From positions 1-28,958 of the forward strand of contig CBDHDN010000061.1 of assembly GCA_965261585.1 (NCBI GenBank): a stretch of 28,958 nucleotides of DNA, read 5' to 3'. Under the pieces are notes generated by a model. The model did no database searches, had not been told where the DNA came from, and saw only the letters and a list, made by a program, of their open reading frames with translations. The position numbers were made by a program, and so were the translations under genes. Shown here piece by piece: positions 13,625-21,128 of the stretch. Source of the DNA: CBDHDN01 sp965261585. Lineage in GTDB: Bacteria; Pseudomonadota; Alphaproteobacteria; UBA6615. The stretch's first letter is position 1; every line of letters starts with the position of its first letter.

Positions 13625-13945
13625 CGGCCGTGCTCGGCCCGATTGGCGCCGAACGCCGGCGGCTCAAGCCACCGCGGCGTCGATCAGCGTCCGTGCGGCT
13701 TCCCGGGCCCGCCCGGTGGCGTCCGTCCGCCCCGACAGCTCGGCGGTGACGATCGCCCCGACAGCTGGGCGCCGTCGGGTGAGTCGCCGCCTTCCTAGAA
13801 GACTGAGTCGCCGAGCACCCGGCCCGCATACTTCGACAACCCCGGATTAAATCCGGGGATGAAGGCCTCACCCTGAGCTTGTCGAAGGGCGAGGCCCGTC
13901 GCTCGATCTTGCGAAAATGGACGCAAGTTGCGGCCGCCCGCGCTA
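13625..13945. repeat. gene-free gap with a palindromic repeat and no recognised gene
   Basis: Positions 13831-13887 hold CTTCGACAA and TTGTCGAAG as an outer inverted repeat, with a perfect CCCCGGATT-A-AATCCGGGG hairpin (13840-13858) inside. The right side, CCTGAGCTTGTCGAAGG, is the family also seen near 4.8 kb. On the minus strand a frame of about 43 codons ends at about 13663 with a helical-looking RAREAARTLIDAAVA. It has no start or recognisable family and may be a gene remnant. A strong hairpin here could terminate the cold-shock transcript. Confidence 0.6.
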
Positions 13946-14787
13946 GGGTCCGTACTCAATTAGCGATTCTCAGGGTGCAGGATTTGTGATTTAAGCTTCC
14001 AAGCTGATGGAGGCTTGAATGACGAAACTTTACTGGCTGGGCGAGACGGAGTGGTCTCGCATAGAGCCTTTGTTGCCGCGCGGGCGCAAAGGAGCACACC
14101 GGGTAGACGACCGACGAGTAATAAGCGGCATCGTGCATATGCTGCGCTCGGGCGCGCGATGGCGCGACTGCCCGCCGGAGTATGGTCCCTATACGACGAT
14201 CTACAATCGGTTTAATCGGTGGAGCAAGCAGGGCATTTGGCTTGGCATGTTCGAGGCGCTGACCGGGACCACTGGAACGATCGGCACGGCCGCGATCGAC
14301 AGCTCTCATGTCAAGGCGCATCGCTCGGCCGCTGGCGGAAAAGGGGGGCTTTCGAGCAAGCGATCGGGCGCTCACGTGGCGGTCGCACGACCACGCTCCA
14401 CGCCCTGAGCGATGGCGCAGGACGACCGCGGGTTCTGCTGCTTGCACCGGGAAACGTCCACGATGTGATCATGGCGCCTGAACTGCTGGATGCCGCTGGC
14501 CCGATTGCCCGGCTCACAGCCGATAAGGCTTACGACACCAACAAGCTGCGCCGTCTGCTTGCCGAACAGGGCACGGAAGCTGTCATCCCGTCGATTGCCA
14601 GGCGCAAGCCCCTGATCTCCCATGATCGCGTCGCTTACCGACAGCGCAACCTCATCGAACGCATGTTCGGCCGTCTCAAGGACTTCCGGCGGATCGCCAC
14701 CCGCTACGACAAACTCGCCAGAAACTTCCTCGCTGGCGTCGTCCTCGCCGCACTCATCATCTGGTGGATCTAATTGAGTCTGGACCC
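13946..14787 (+). mobile_element. IS5-family (IS427-type) insertion sequence, complete
   Basis: 842 bp. Terminal inverted repeats are GGGTCCGTACTCAATTA on the left and GGGTCCAGACTCAATTA (reverse complement of the right end), 15 of 17 matching. TA is duplicated on each side (13944-13945 and 14788-14789) within a CTAG target, as expected for IS427-type elements. One transposase, split by a frameshift, fills the element. The right end touches the stop codon of the PCu(A)C gene, and the duplicated target regenerates that stop. Confidence 0.92.
14019..14773 (+). CDS. IS427-type DDE transposase, OrfA/OrfB by frameshift
   Basis: OrfA runs from ATG 14019 (GGAGG at 14009) to 14408. OrfB covers up to 14773 in the -1 frame. 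OrfA has the DUF4096-like start (LTDEEW-type, here LGETEWSRIEPLLP), WRDCPPEYGPY and the first catalytic Asp in AAIDSSHVKAHR. OrfB has GRSRGGRTTTLHAL, the second Asp in TADKAYDTNKLR and the Glu in RNLIERMFGRLKDFRR. The overlap holds the run AAAAGGGGGG (14338-14347), a plausible programmed slippage site, so a fused OrfAB transposase is likely made. This is normal for the group and not a sign of decay. Confidence 0.9.
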
Positions 14788-15344
14788 TAGTTTGCGGCGT
14801 GGTCGTCGTGGCTTGCCGCGCCGGCGCCGGGGATGTCGATGAAGACCTCGATGTCGACCGTGCCGGCACGCTCGAATGTCAGGGTGAGCGGCAGCAGGTT
14901 GCCGACCTCGAGCGGTTCGGTGAGGCCGACCAGCATGATGTGCTGGCCGCCCGGCGCAAGCGTTGCCGCGGCGCCGGCGGGCACCTCGACGACCTTGACC
15001 GGGCGCATGCGCATGATCCCGCCATCGTTGCGGGTCGTGTGCAGCCCGCTGGTCTCGGCTATCGGCGTCGCTGCGCCGATCAGGCGGTCGTCTCTCGCCC
15101 CGGTGTTGCGCAGCGTCACGTAGACGGCGCCGGCGGGTTGGCGCGGCGCGGTCGCCCGCGCCCAAGGGTGCTCGACGACAATCCCGTTCACTTCGTAGTC
15201 ATGGGCGATCGCCGGCGTGGCCACGGCCCACGCGATCGCGGCAAGCGTCGTCAAGCCGACTAGCCGTATATGCCCTGGCCGTATATGCCCTGGCCGTATT
15301 TGCCCCGGCCGTATTTGCCCCGGCCGTATGTGCCCTGGACCCAT
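14787..15344 (-). CDS. PCu(A)C periplasmic copper chaperone
   Basis: 185 residues from ATG 15344; another in-frame ATG at 15395 lies inside the upstream SCO gene. A signal peptide core (LVGLTTLAAIAWAVATPAIA) is preceded by an unusual 25-residue run of GHIRP/GQIRP units encoded by a 15-bp tandem repeat. The mature part shows EHPWARATAPRQPAGAVYVT and the copper-site pattern of His and Met residues (SGLHTT, IMRMRPV, GGQHIMLVGL). The tail is HDDH-rich. It delivers Cu(I) to the CuA site of cytochrome c oxidase together with SCO1/SenC, whose gene lies just upstream. The stop codon TAG is part of the CTAG where an insertion sequence has landed. Confidence 0.92.
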   Translation of the reverse strand: MGPGHIRPGQIRPGQIRPGHIRPGHIRLVGLTTLAAIAWAVATPAIAHDYEVNGIVVEHPWARATAPRQPAGAVYVTLRNTGARDDRLIGAATPIAETSGLHTTRNDGGIMRMRPVKVVEVPAGAAATLAPGGQHIMLVGLTEPLEVGNLLPLTLTFERAGTVDIEVFIDIPGAGAASHDDHAAN

Positions 15345-15356
15345 GTGCTGCCCTGG
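15264..15356. repeat. 15-bp tandem repeat at the 5' end of the copper chaperone gene
   Basis: Five consecutive 15-bp units (CCGTATATGCCCTGG twice, CCGTATTTGCCCCGG twice, CCGTATGTGCCCTGG) are followed by a diverged 18-bp unit that holds the start codon. The unit length is a multiple of three, so copy changes lengthen the signal peptide's N-terminal region in frame. This is not a CRISPR: there are no spacers. Confidence 0.9.
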
Positions 15357-15366
15357 CCGCAGCGGA

Positions 15367-15972
15367 CTAGAGGTGCCGCCGGATGGCGTTGGCAAGCTCC
15401 TCGGGGTCGGTGCCGTAGGCGAACATGTTGAGGAACTCGCCGTCGGGGCCCATGAGATAGGTGAAGGATGTGTGGTCCATCAGGTAGTAGGTGTATTCTG
15501 GATCCTGGATGCGGCGATAGAACACACGGTAGTGCTTGGCGACGTCCTCGATCTGCTGGGCCGTCCCGGTCAGGCCGACGAACTTATCGTGGAACAGCGG
15601 CGCGTATTCGGCCAGCACCTCGGGCGTATCGCGCTCGGGATCGATCGAAATCAGCAGCGGCTGGACCTTGTCGATGTCGGGTCCCAGCGCGTCCAAGGCA
15701 ATCGACAGGTTGCCCAGCTCCGTCGGGCAGACGTCGGGGCAGAACGTGTAGCCGAAATAGATCAACCTGACCTGGCCGCCATAGCTCTCGTCGGTCACCG
15801 CCTTGCCGGTGTGGTCGGTCAGCGAGAACGGCCCGCCGCCGATGGAGACGCCGGTGGCGAGGCCGGCGCGGCCCGCGGGTGCGCCGCTCTGCAGCAGGAA
15901 CCAGGCGACGCCGGTGCCGACCACCACGAGGACCGCGGCGAGACCGGCGGCGATGCGGATGTCGCGAAGCAT
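15367..15972 (-). CDS. SCO1/SenC family copper-dependent assembly protein
   Basis: 201 residues from ATG 15972. The open frame continues to 16038, and a TTG two codons upstream (15978) has GAGGG at better spacing, so the start is uncertain. Residues about 8-28 form a membrane anchor, with the rest in the periplasm. The thioredoxin-like domain has YFGYTFCPDVCPTELG, with the copper ligands Cys78 and Cys82 (CxxxC), SIDPERDTPEVL and the conserved His in LMDHTSF. It inserts copper into, or reduces, the CuA centre of cytochrome oxidase. The PCu(A)C gene begins 22 bp downstream, so the two form an operon. Confidence 0.93.
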   Translation of the reverse strand: MLRDIRIAAGLAAVLVVVGTGVAWFLLQSGAPAGRAGLATGVSIGGGPFSLTDHTGKAVTDESYGGQVRLIYFGYTFCPDVCPTELGNLSIALDALGPDIDKVQPLLISIDPERDTPEVLAEYAPLFHDKFVGLTGTAQQIEDVAKHYRVFYRRIQDPEYTYYLMDHTSFTYLMGPDGEFLNMFAYGTDPEELANAIRRHL

Positions 15973-16112
15973 TCGCAATAGAGTGTCCCTCACGTCGTTC
16001 GCGGTAATGCGACTCACGGTCGCGACTCGTGTGGCCATCCGCGTTGCAATCCATGCCGAGGCCGGCCGTATCCGTCAAATCACGGCCGCTTGATGGGCGA
16101 CGACGCGGGTTC

Positions 16113-16121
16113 TGTTATACT
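16113..16121 (+). promoter_or_regulatory. extended -10 promoter for the chvI operon
   Basis: TGTTATACT gives TG plus TATACT (5 of 6 to consensus). No convincing -35 is seen, which is usual for extended -10 promoters. The leader to the GTG at 16259 would be about 130 nt. It lies between divergent SCO1 and chvI genes. Confidence 0.45.
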
Positions 16122-16258
16122 GGCCCATCGGTCGGCGGAGATGCCGCAAATCCGCCACATTGGAGCGCTACTCTGGCGCTTGTTCAGGGGCCTTCCCCAG
16201 CTTGCGCGCGCGTCCGTGTAACGCGCCAACCGAGGGACCAAGAGAGGAGGCGGCAAGC

Positions 16259-16954
16259 GTGCGTCAGACCATCGCGCTCGTCGACGACGACCGCAACATC
16301 GTGACTTCCGTGGCCATGGCGCTGGAAGCCGAAGGGTTCAGCGTGCACAGCTATTCCGATGGCGACGAGGCGCTGCGCGGCCTGACGGCGCGGCCGGTCG
16401 ACTTGGCCGTACTCGACATCAAGATGCCGCGCATGGACGGCATGGAACTGCTGACGCGCCTGCGCCAGCGCTCCAAGGTACCGGTGATCTTCCTGACCTC
16501 GAAGGACGACGAAATCGACGAAGTCGTCGGCCTGCGCATGGGTGCGGACGACTACATCACCAAGCCGTTCTCCCAGCGTCTGCTGATCGAACGCATCCGC
16601 GCGATCCTGCGCCGCGCCGAGGTCGATCGCGAGGACGGCGACGGTCAGGATCAGGTCACGGTGCGTGGCGAGTTGGTGCTCGACCCGCGGCGCCACCGCT
16701 GCACCTGGAAGGCCGGCGAGGTCAATCTGACGGTCACGGAATTCCTGATACTACAGGCCCTGGCCAACCGTCCCGGCCATGTCAAGAGCCGCGACCAGTT
16801 GATGGACGCGGCATATGGCGAGAATATCTATGTTGACGATCGCACGATCGACAGCCACATCAAACGTCTGCGCAAGAAGATCAGGCTTGTCGACCCTGAA
16901 TTCTCGCAGATCGAGACGCTGTACGGGATCGGGTACCGCTACAAGGAATCATAA
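16259..16954 (+). CDS. chvI: two-component response regulator ChvI
   Basis: 231 residues; GTG 16259 with GAGGAGG 8 nt upstream. OmpR/PhoB class: the receiver has the acidic pocket DDD (10-12 region), the phospho-acceptor Asp53 in VLDIKMPRMDG and Lys102 in TKPF. The C-terminal winged helix has LTVTEFLILQALANRPG, DDRTIDSHIKRLRKKI and the final GIGYRY. The linker is acidic (DREDGDGQD). With the sensor gene 28 bp downstream and hprK following, this is the ChvI of the alphaproteobacterial ChvG-ChvI (ExoS-ChvI) system, which controls envelope, acid-stress and exopolysaccharide genes. The name rests on sequence plus this conserved neighbourhood. Confidence 0.93.
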   Translation: MRQTIALVDDDRNIVTSVAMALEAEGFSVHSYSDGDEALRGLTARPVDLAVLDIKMPRMDGMELLTRLRQRSKVPVIFLTSKDDEIDEVVGLRMGADDYITKPFSQRLLIERIRAILRRAEVDREDGDGQDQVTVRGELVLDPRRHRCTWKAGEVNLTVTEFLILQALANRPGHVKSRDQLMDAAYGENIYVDDRTIDSHIKRLRKKIRLVDPEFSQIETLYGIGYRYKES

Positions 16955-16982
16955 GGGGGTCGGCAAGCGTCGAGGCTAGAGC

Positions 16983-18695
16983 ATGACCGACGACGCCGAG
17001 CCGAACCTCATGCGACGCGCGATCGGGCGCGCTACGGGCGCCAGTGCCCAACCGGCGCCGAGGCCCGCCGCGGTGCGACCGTTGCGCCGGCGGCGGCGCG
17101 CCTTGCTGGCGTCATCGCTGACGCGGCGCATCCTGGCCATCAACCTGCTCGTCCTGGTGGTGCCGATCGGCGGCGTGTTCTTCCTCGACCAGTACCGGCA
17201 GAGTCTGATCAACGCCGAGGTCGAGGCGCTTAGGATTCAGGGCCAGATCTTCGCCGGGGCGCTCGGCGCCGGTGCCGTCGAAACGGCCCAGGACGAAGGC
17301 CAGCAACTGGTCGCCGAGGCATCGACGAACCTGCTGCGCCGGCTCGTCGCGCCGACCGATACGCGGGCCCGGCTGTTCTCGCCCGATGGCGTGCTCATGC
17401 TCGACACACGGACCCTGGAATCGCCGCGCGGCGTCGTCCGGATCGAGGAGCTGCCGCCGCCGGCCGGCGTGTTGTCGCCGTCGCATGTGAAGGCGCTGTT
17501 CGACGCGGTCGGGCGGTGGCTGTCGCAGCCCGGCGATCTGCCACGCTATATCGAGCCGTTGGAGCAGACGGCGAACGACTACGAGGAGGTGCGCCGGGCC
17601 CTGTTCGGCCAGGAGATGGGCATCGTGCGCGACGATACCAGCGGCGACATCGTGCTCTCCGTCGCCGTGCCGGTGCAGCGCTACAAACAAGTCGTCGGCG
17701 CGCTCATGCTGTCGACGGACGGCAGCGAGATCGAGGCCGGCCTGCGCGCCGTCCGTGTCGGCGTGCTGCAGGTCTTCGCGGTCGCGCTCGCGGTCACGAT
17801 CGCGCTGTCGTTCTATCTCGCCGGCACGATCGGCCGGCCGCTGCGGCGGCTGGCGGCGGCGGCCGAGCGGGTGCGGCGCGGCCATGGCCGCGAGGTCGAG
17901 ATCCCCGATTTCTCCGCGCGCGGCGACGAGATCGGCGAGCTGAGCCGCGACCTGCGCGCGATGACCGGGGCCTTGTGGGCGCGCATGGATGCGATCGAGC
18001 ACTTCGCCGCGGACGTCGCCCACGAGATCAAGAACCCGCTGACCTCGCTGCGCAGCGCCGTCGAGACGGTGGCGCGGGTGACCGACCCGAGCCAGCAGCG
18101 CAGCCTGATGGCGATCATCCTGGAGGACGTCCAACGGCTCGACCGCCTGATCAGCGACATCTCAAGTGCCTCGCGCCTGGATGCCGAGCTGAGCCGGGCG
18201 TCGCTGGTGCCGGTCGATTTGGAGCGGCTATTGACGGCGATCGCCGATATCGAGCTGGCCAACTCCGACCCGGACGTGCTGCGCCTCATCCTCGACCTGC
18301 CGCCGGGCGTCGACCTGACGGTCAGCGGCGTCGAGGGCCGGCTGGTCCAGGTGCTGCGCAACGTCATCGTCAATGCCGTTTCGTTCAGCCCGCCGCGCGG
18401 GCGCATCGTCTGCCGCGCGCAACGCGACGCTGACGGCGTCTGGCTGACGATCGACGACGAGGGGCCCGGCATCCCCGACGCCAGCCTCGAGGCGATCTTC
18501 GACCGCTTCTACTCCGACCGGCCCGATGGCGGCGGCGAGAAGTTCGGCACCCATTCCGGCCTGGGCCTGTCGATCTCGCGCCAGATCATCGAGGCGTCGG
18601 GCGGCCGGATCTGGGCCGAGAACCGTCGCGAGGTGCGCGGCGGCCCGGTGCTCGGCGCGCGCTTCTGTATCGAGCTGCCGGCGGTCCGGCGCTAG
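16983..18695 (+). CDS. chvG: sensor histidine kinase ChvG (ExoS)
   Basis: 570 residues. After an Arg-rich cytoplasmic start comes a first membrane helix at about 48-68 (ILAINLLVLVVPIGGVFF), a periplasmic sensor of about 195 residues, a second helix near 260-282 (LQVFAVALAVTIALSFYLAG) and a HAMP segment. The H-box is DVAHEIKNPLTSLRSA, with phospho-accepting His347. The ATPase domain has the N-box LRNVIVNAVSFSP, G1 DDEGPGIP and G2 SGLGLSISRQI. Length and layout match ChvG. It phosphorylates ChvI, and in relatives the periplasmic ExoR represses it. hprK follows after 6 bp, so the operon joins envelope sensing to the PTS. Confidence 0.93.
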   Translation: MTDDAEPNLMRRAIGRATGASAQPAPRPAAVRPLRRRRRALLASSLTRRILAINLLVLVVPIGGVFFLDQYRQSLINAEVEALRIQGQIFAGALGAGAVETAQDEGQQLVAEASTNLLRRLVAPTDTRARLFSPDGVLMLDTRTLESPRGVVRIEELPPPAGVLSPSHVKALFDAVGRWLSQPGDLPRYIEPLEQTANDYEEVRRALFGQEMGIVRDDTSGDIVLSVAVPVQRYKQVVGALMLSTDGSEIEAGLRAVRVGVLQVFAVALAVTIALSFYLAGTIGRPLRRLAAAAERVRRGHGREVEIPDFSARGDEIGELSRDLRAMTGALWARMDAIEHFAADVAHEIKNPLTSLRSAVETVARVTDPSQQRSLMAIILEDVQRLDRLISDISSASRLDAELSRASLVPVDLERLLTAIADIELANSDPDVLRLILDLPPGVDLTVSGVEGRLVQVLRNVIVNAVSFSPPRGRIVCRAQRDADGVWLTIDDEGPGIPDASLEAIFDRFYSDRPDGGGEKFGTHSGLGLSISRQIIEASGGRIWAENRREVRGGPVLGARFCIELPAVRR

Positions 18696-18701
18696 CGAAG
18701 C

Positions 18702-19184
18702 ATGACGCTGACGACCGCTGGACGAGTGCCACGGCGCGACGCATCGAGCGAGTTGGTGTACGCGACCGCGGTGGCGCTGGGCGGCGCCGGCGTGTTGCTG
18801 CGGGGACCCTCGGGCAGCGGCAAGTCCGACTTGGCGCTGCGGCTGATCGACGGCGGGGGCCGCCTGATCGCCGACGACCAGACCATTCTCAGCCGCGACG
18901 GTGTGGCGATCCGTATGACGGCGCCGGCGACGATCGCCGGCCGGCTGGAAGTGCGCGGGCTCGGCATCGTCACGGTGTCAACCGCGACGGCGGCGGCGTT
19001 GACGCTGGTCGTCGATCTGGTGGCTGCCGCCGAAATCGACCGGTTGCCGCGGCCGGCGACGTGTCAGCTGTTGGGCGTGGCGGTGCCGCGGTGCGCCCTG
19101 GCGCCGTTCGAGGTCTCGGCCGCGGCGAAGTTGCGCGTTGCCGTCGCGGCGGCGGTGGACGGTATAATGCGATTCGATGAGTAA
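18702..19184 (+). CDS. hprK: HPr kinase/phosphorylase, short alphaproteobacterial form
   Basis: 160 residues, which corresponds to the C-terminal kinase half only, as usual in alphaproteobacteria. Walker A is GPSGSGKSD (residues 35-43), followed by LIADDQTIL and the HprK signature region LEVRGLGIVTV. The usual HASCV stretch before the strand is YATAV here, so the His is missing. The protein phosphorylates, and can dephosphorylate, a serine on HPr, whose gene is four genes downstream. It starts 6 bp after chvG and its end overlaps rapZ by 8 bp. Confidence 0.92.
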   Translation: MTLTTAGRVPRRDASSELVYATAVALGGAGVLLRGPSGSGKSDLALRLIDGGGRLIADDQTILSRDGVAIRMTAPATIAGRLEVRGLGIVTVSTATAAALTLVVDLVAAAEIDRLPRPATCQLLGVAVPRCALAPFEVSAAAKLRVAVAAAVDGIMRFDE

Positions 19185-20112
19185 GCGTTCCAAGACGAAG
19201 GCCGCCGTGGCCGCGCGGCCAACGGTGCCGGCTACAGGCCGCATCGTCATCGTGACCGGCATGTCGGGCGCCGGCCTCACGACGGCGCTGAAGGCCATGG
19301 AGGACATGGGCTTCGAGGCCGTCGACAACCTGCCGCTCAGGCTGATGAGCAACCTGGTGCGCCAGGGCCCGGCGCCGGGCCCGGGGCTCGCCGTCGGCAT
19401 CGACGTGCGGACGCGCGACTTCGGGGTCGTTGCGTTCGCCGAGGAAATGGCGTCGTTGCGGGCCGAGACCGGCTATTCCCTGGACGTGCTGTTCCTCGAT
19501 TGCGACGACGAGGTGCTGCGGCTGCGGTATACCGAGACGCGGCGGCGCCATCCGCTGGCCGAGGACCGGCCGGTCCTGGACGGCATCATTCACGAGCGCC
19601 GCCTGTTGGCGCCGCTGCGCGACGCGGCCGACGTCATCATCGATACGAGCCACATGAACCTGCATCAGTTCGGTCAGCGCATCCGCGGCCATTTCGGCGG
19701 TGCGCTGGCCGGCGACGTGGGTGTCTTCGTGACGTCGTTCGCCTATCGACGCGGCCTGCCGCGTGACGCCGATTTGGTGTTCGACGTGCGCTTTCTGCGC
19801 AACCCGCACTACGACACGGCGCTGCGGCTGTTGACCGGCAGCGACAGCGCGGTCGCCGATTACATCCGCGGCGACGCCGGCTATGCCGCGTTCTACGACC
19901 AGCTGATCAAGCTGTTGGCCGTGCTGCTGCCGCGCTTCGACCGCGAGGGCAAGAGTTATCTGACGATCGCGGTCGGCTGCACCGGCGGCCGCCACCGGTC
20001 GGTCTTCGTCGCCGAGGAGCTTGGCGGGTGGCTGCGTGCGCGCGGGGCTCGGGTCGCCGTGTTGCATCGCGAGCTGGCCCTCGCCGAAGCGGAGGGGGGA
20101 GCGACACCATGA
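19177..20112 (+). CDS. rapZ: RapZ (YvcJ) family nucleotide-binding protein
   Basis: 311 residues, overlapping hprK by 8 bp. The N-terminal P-loop reads VTGMSGAGLTTALKAMEDMGFEA cut here as GMSGAGLTT: the Walker A Lys is Leu34. Other family motifs are DNLPL, DVRTRDF, FLDCDDEVLRLRYTETRRRHPLA, the C-terminal SFAYRRGLPRDADLVFDVRF and VGCTGGRHRSVFVAEEL. In E. coli RapZ binds small RNAs and guides RNase E; in other bacteria its role is less clear. No Shine-Dalgarno is visible. A perfect TATAAT at 19163-19168 ends 8 bp before the ATG, which could give a leaderless transcript. Its 3' end overlaps manX (ATGA). Confidence 0.93.
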   Translation: MSKRSKTKAAVAARPTVPATGRIVIVTGMSGAGLTTALKAMEDMGFEAVDNLPLRLMSNLVRQGPAPGPGLAVGIDVRTRDFGVVAFAEEMASLRAETGYSLDVLFLDCDDEVLRLRYTETRRRHPLAEDRPVLDGIIHERRLLAPLRDAADVIIDTSHMNLHQFGQRIRGHFGGALAGDVGVFVTSFAYRRGLPRDADLVFDVRFLRNPHYDTALRLLTGSDSAVADYIRGDAGYAAFYDQLIKLLAVLLPRFDREGKSYLTIAVGCTGGRHRSVFVAEELGGWLRARGARVAVLHRELALAEAEGGATP

Positions 20113-20513
20113 TCGGCATCGTGCTCGTTACGCATGGCCGCCTGGCCAACGAATTCCTGGCCGCCCTGGAGCATGTCGTCGGGCCGCAGGAGCAGGCCGC
20201 CGTCATCAGCATCGATGCCGACGACGACATGGAGCAGCGGCGCCAGGACATCCTCGACGCCGTTGCCCGGGTCGATGACGGGCACGGGGTCGTTGTGCTG
20301 ACCGACATGTTCGGCGGTACGCCGTCGAACCTGGTGATATCGATCATGGACAAGGCCGCGGTCGAGGTCATTGCCGGCGTCAATCTGCCGATGCTCATCA
20401 AGCTGGCCAGCGCGCGCCAGGACCAGGAGATCGGCGAGGCCGTGGCGGCGGCGCAGGAGGCCGGGCGCAAATACATCAACGTCGCATCGGCGCTGCTTGC
20501 CGAGAGGCAATAG
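20109..20513 (+). CDS. manX: PTS EIIA component, mannose type
   Basis: 134 residues; ATG 20109 with a GGAGGGGG site just upstream and a 4-bp overlap with rapZ. The N-terminal MIGIVLVTHGRLANEFL carries the phospho-accepting His9. DADDDMEQRR, VVLTDMFGGTPSNL and VIAGVNLPML are the further EIIA-Man motifs. No EIIB, IIC or IID gene is near, so this is a regulatory EIIA, as usual in alphaproteobacteria, taking phosphate from HPr rather than driving sugar uptake. HPr starts directly after its stop codon. A PTS enzyme I is not in the window. Confidence 0.93.
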   Translation: MIGIVLVTHGRLANEFLAALEHVVGPQEQAAVISIDADDDMEQRRQDILDAVARVDDGHGVVVLTDMFGGTPSNLVISIMDKAAVEVIAGVNLPMLIKLASARQDQEIGEAVAAAQEAGRKYINVASALLAERQ

Positions 20514-20810
20514 ATGCGGCGCTGCGGGTCCGGCCCGGACCCGCAGCCGAGCGTCACCGTCACGATCGTCAATCAACGTGGCTTGCACGCCCGCGCCGCC
20601 GCGCGCTTCGTCCAGGCGGCGATGCAGTTCGACGCCGCGGTCACGGTGACGAAGGGGGCGACGACGGTCTCCGGCACGTCGATCATGGGCCTGATGATGC
20701 TGGCGGCGGGACAGGGCAGCAAACTCGCGCTCGCCGCCACGGGCCGCGAGGCGGCAGCGGCGCTCAAGGCGCTGGCGAAACTGGTCAAGGACCGCTTCGG
20801 CGAGGATTAG
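20514..20810 (+). CDS. ptsH: phosphocarrier protein HPr
   Basis: 98 residues; ATG 20514 directly abuts the stop of manX. The phospho-accepting His25 lies in NQRGLHARAAARFV, and the HprK target serine is expected at Ser56 in SGTSIMGLMMLAAGQG. The end is KALAKLVKDRFGED. The N-terminus has about ten extra residues (RRCGSGPDPQ) before the first strand VTVTIVN. It passes phosphate from enzyme I to EIIA and is the substrate of the HprK encoded upstream. It is the last gene of the chvI-to-ptsH operon. Mobile DNA and a gene remnant follow. Confidence 0.95.
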   Translation: MRRCGSGPDPQPSVTVTIVNQRGLHARAAARFVQAAMQFDAAVTVTKGATTVSGTSIMGLMMLAAGQGSKLALAATGREAAAALKALAKLVKDRFGED

Positions 20811-21016
20811 CTGGTACCTACCTCGGGATTTTTCTCGACGATGTAGTCGGGGATGTTGGCAAGGTCGCTAACAGCAGCAAGCTGCCTCCCGGCGGGCTTC
20901 TTCAGGGATCTGGGGATGGCGAGCCGCTCGTCGCTGATCGTCTCGCCGATAAGCGCGACGGCGTTCTCACACCCTGCCTCGTAGAGTTGCAGGACGTCGA
21001 AGAAGTCGATGACCAC
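20807..21016 (-). pseudogene. remnant of a TOPRIM-domain (primase-like) gene
   Basis: About 69 codons. VIDFFDVLQLYEAGCENAVA is the EGFFDVL-type helix of TOPRIM/CHC2 primase-like proteins, but the leading catalytic Glu is Asp and the N-terminal zinc-finger and first TOPRIM strand are gone. The frame meets the left end of a MITE-like element at 21020, which cuts it off. The C-terminal end (VSDLANIPDYIVEKNPE) matches nothing I recognise. The 3' end overlaps the HPr stop by 4 bp on the opposite strand. It is probably the trace of a lost mobile or accessory gene. Confidence 0.45.
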
Positions 21017-21022
21017 GATCTA

Positions 21023-21125
21023 GTGCACCGACTCAGTCAGAGTCGTCACAGTGGAAACCTGATTCTGAATACAAAACAACGGGTTGCTCCAGCGCACGGT
21101 GAATCATTTGTCTGGATCGGTGCAC
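21023..21125. mobile_element. MITE-like element with terminal inverted repeats
   Basis: The boundaries CTAGTGCACCGA (21020-21031) and TCGGTGCACTAG (21117-21128) are perfect 12-bp inverted repeats, and similarity extends to about 20 bp (CAGTCA against CAGACA). TA inside CTAG is duplicated at both ends, as for IS5/IS427-type elements. The 103-bp interior codes for nothing. The ends differ from those of the IS427-type element at 13.9 kb, so another transposase must have moved it. Confidence 0.6.
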
Positions 21126-21128
21126 TAG

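Noticed and set aside
13655..13795. Minus-strand 43-codon frame with a helical C-terminus (RAREAARTLIDAAVA)
   Set aside because: No start, no ribosome-binding site and no recognisable family; at most a remnant, so noted only in the gap entry.
14336..14408. Transposase frameshift as a sign of a dead element
   Set aside because: IS427-type elements normally encode the transposase in two frames, and a slippage run AAAAGGGGGG lies in the overlap.
15264..15356. Short regular repeats as a possible CRISPR array
   Set aside because: The units are directly adjacent with no spacers, and they lie in frame inside a gene.
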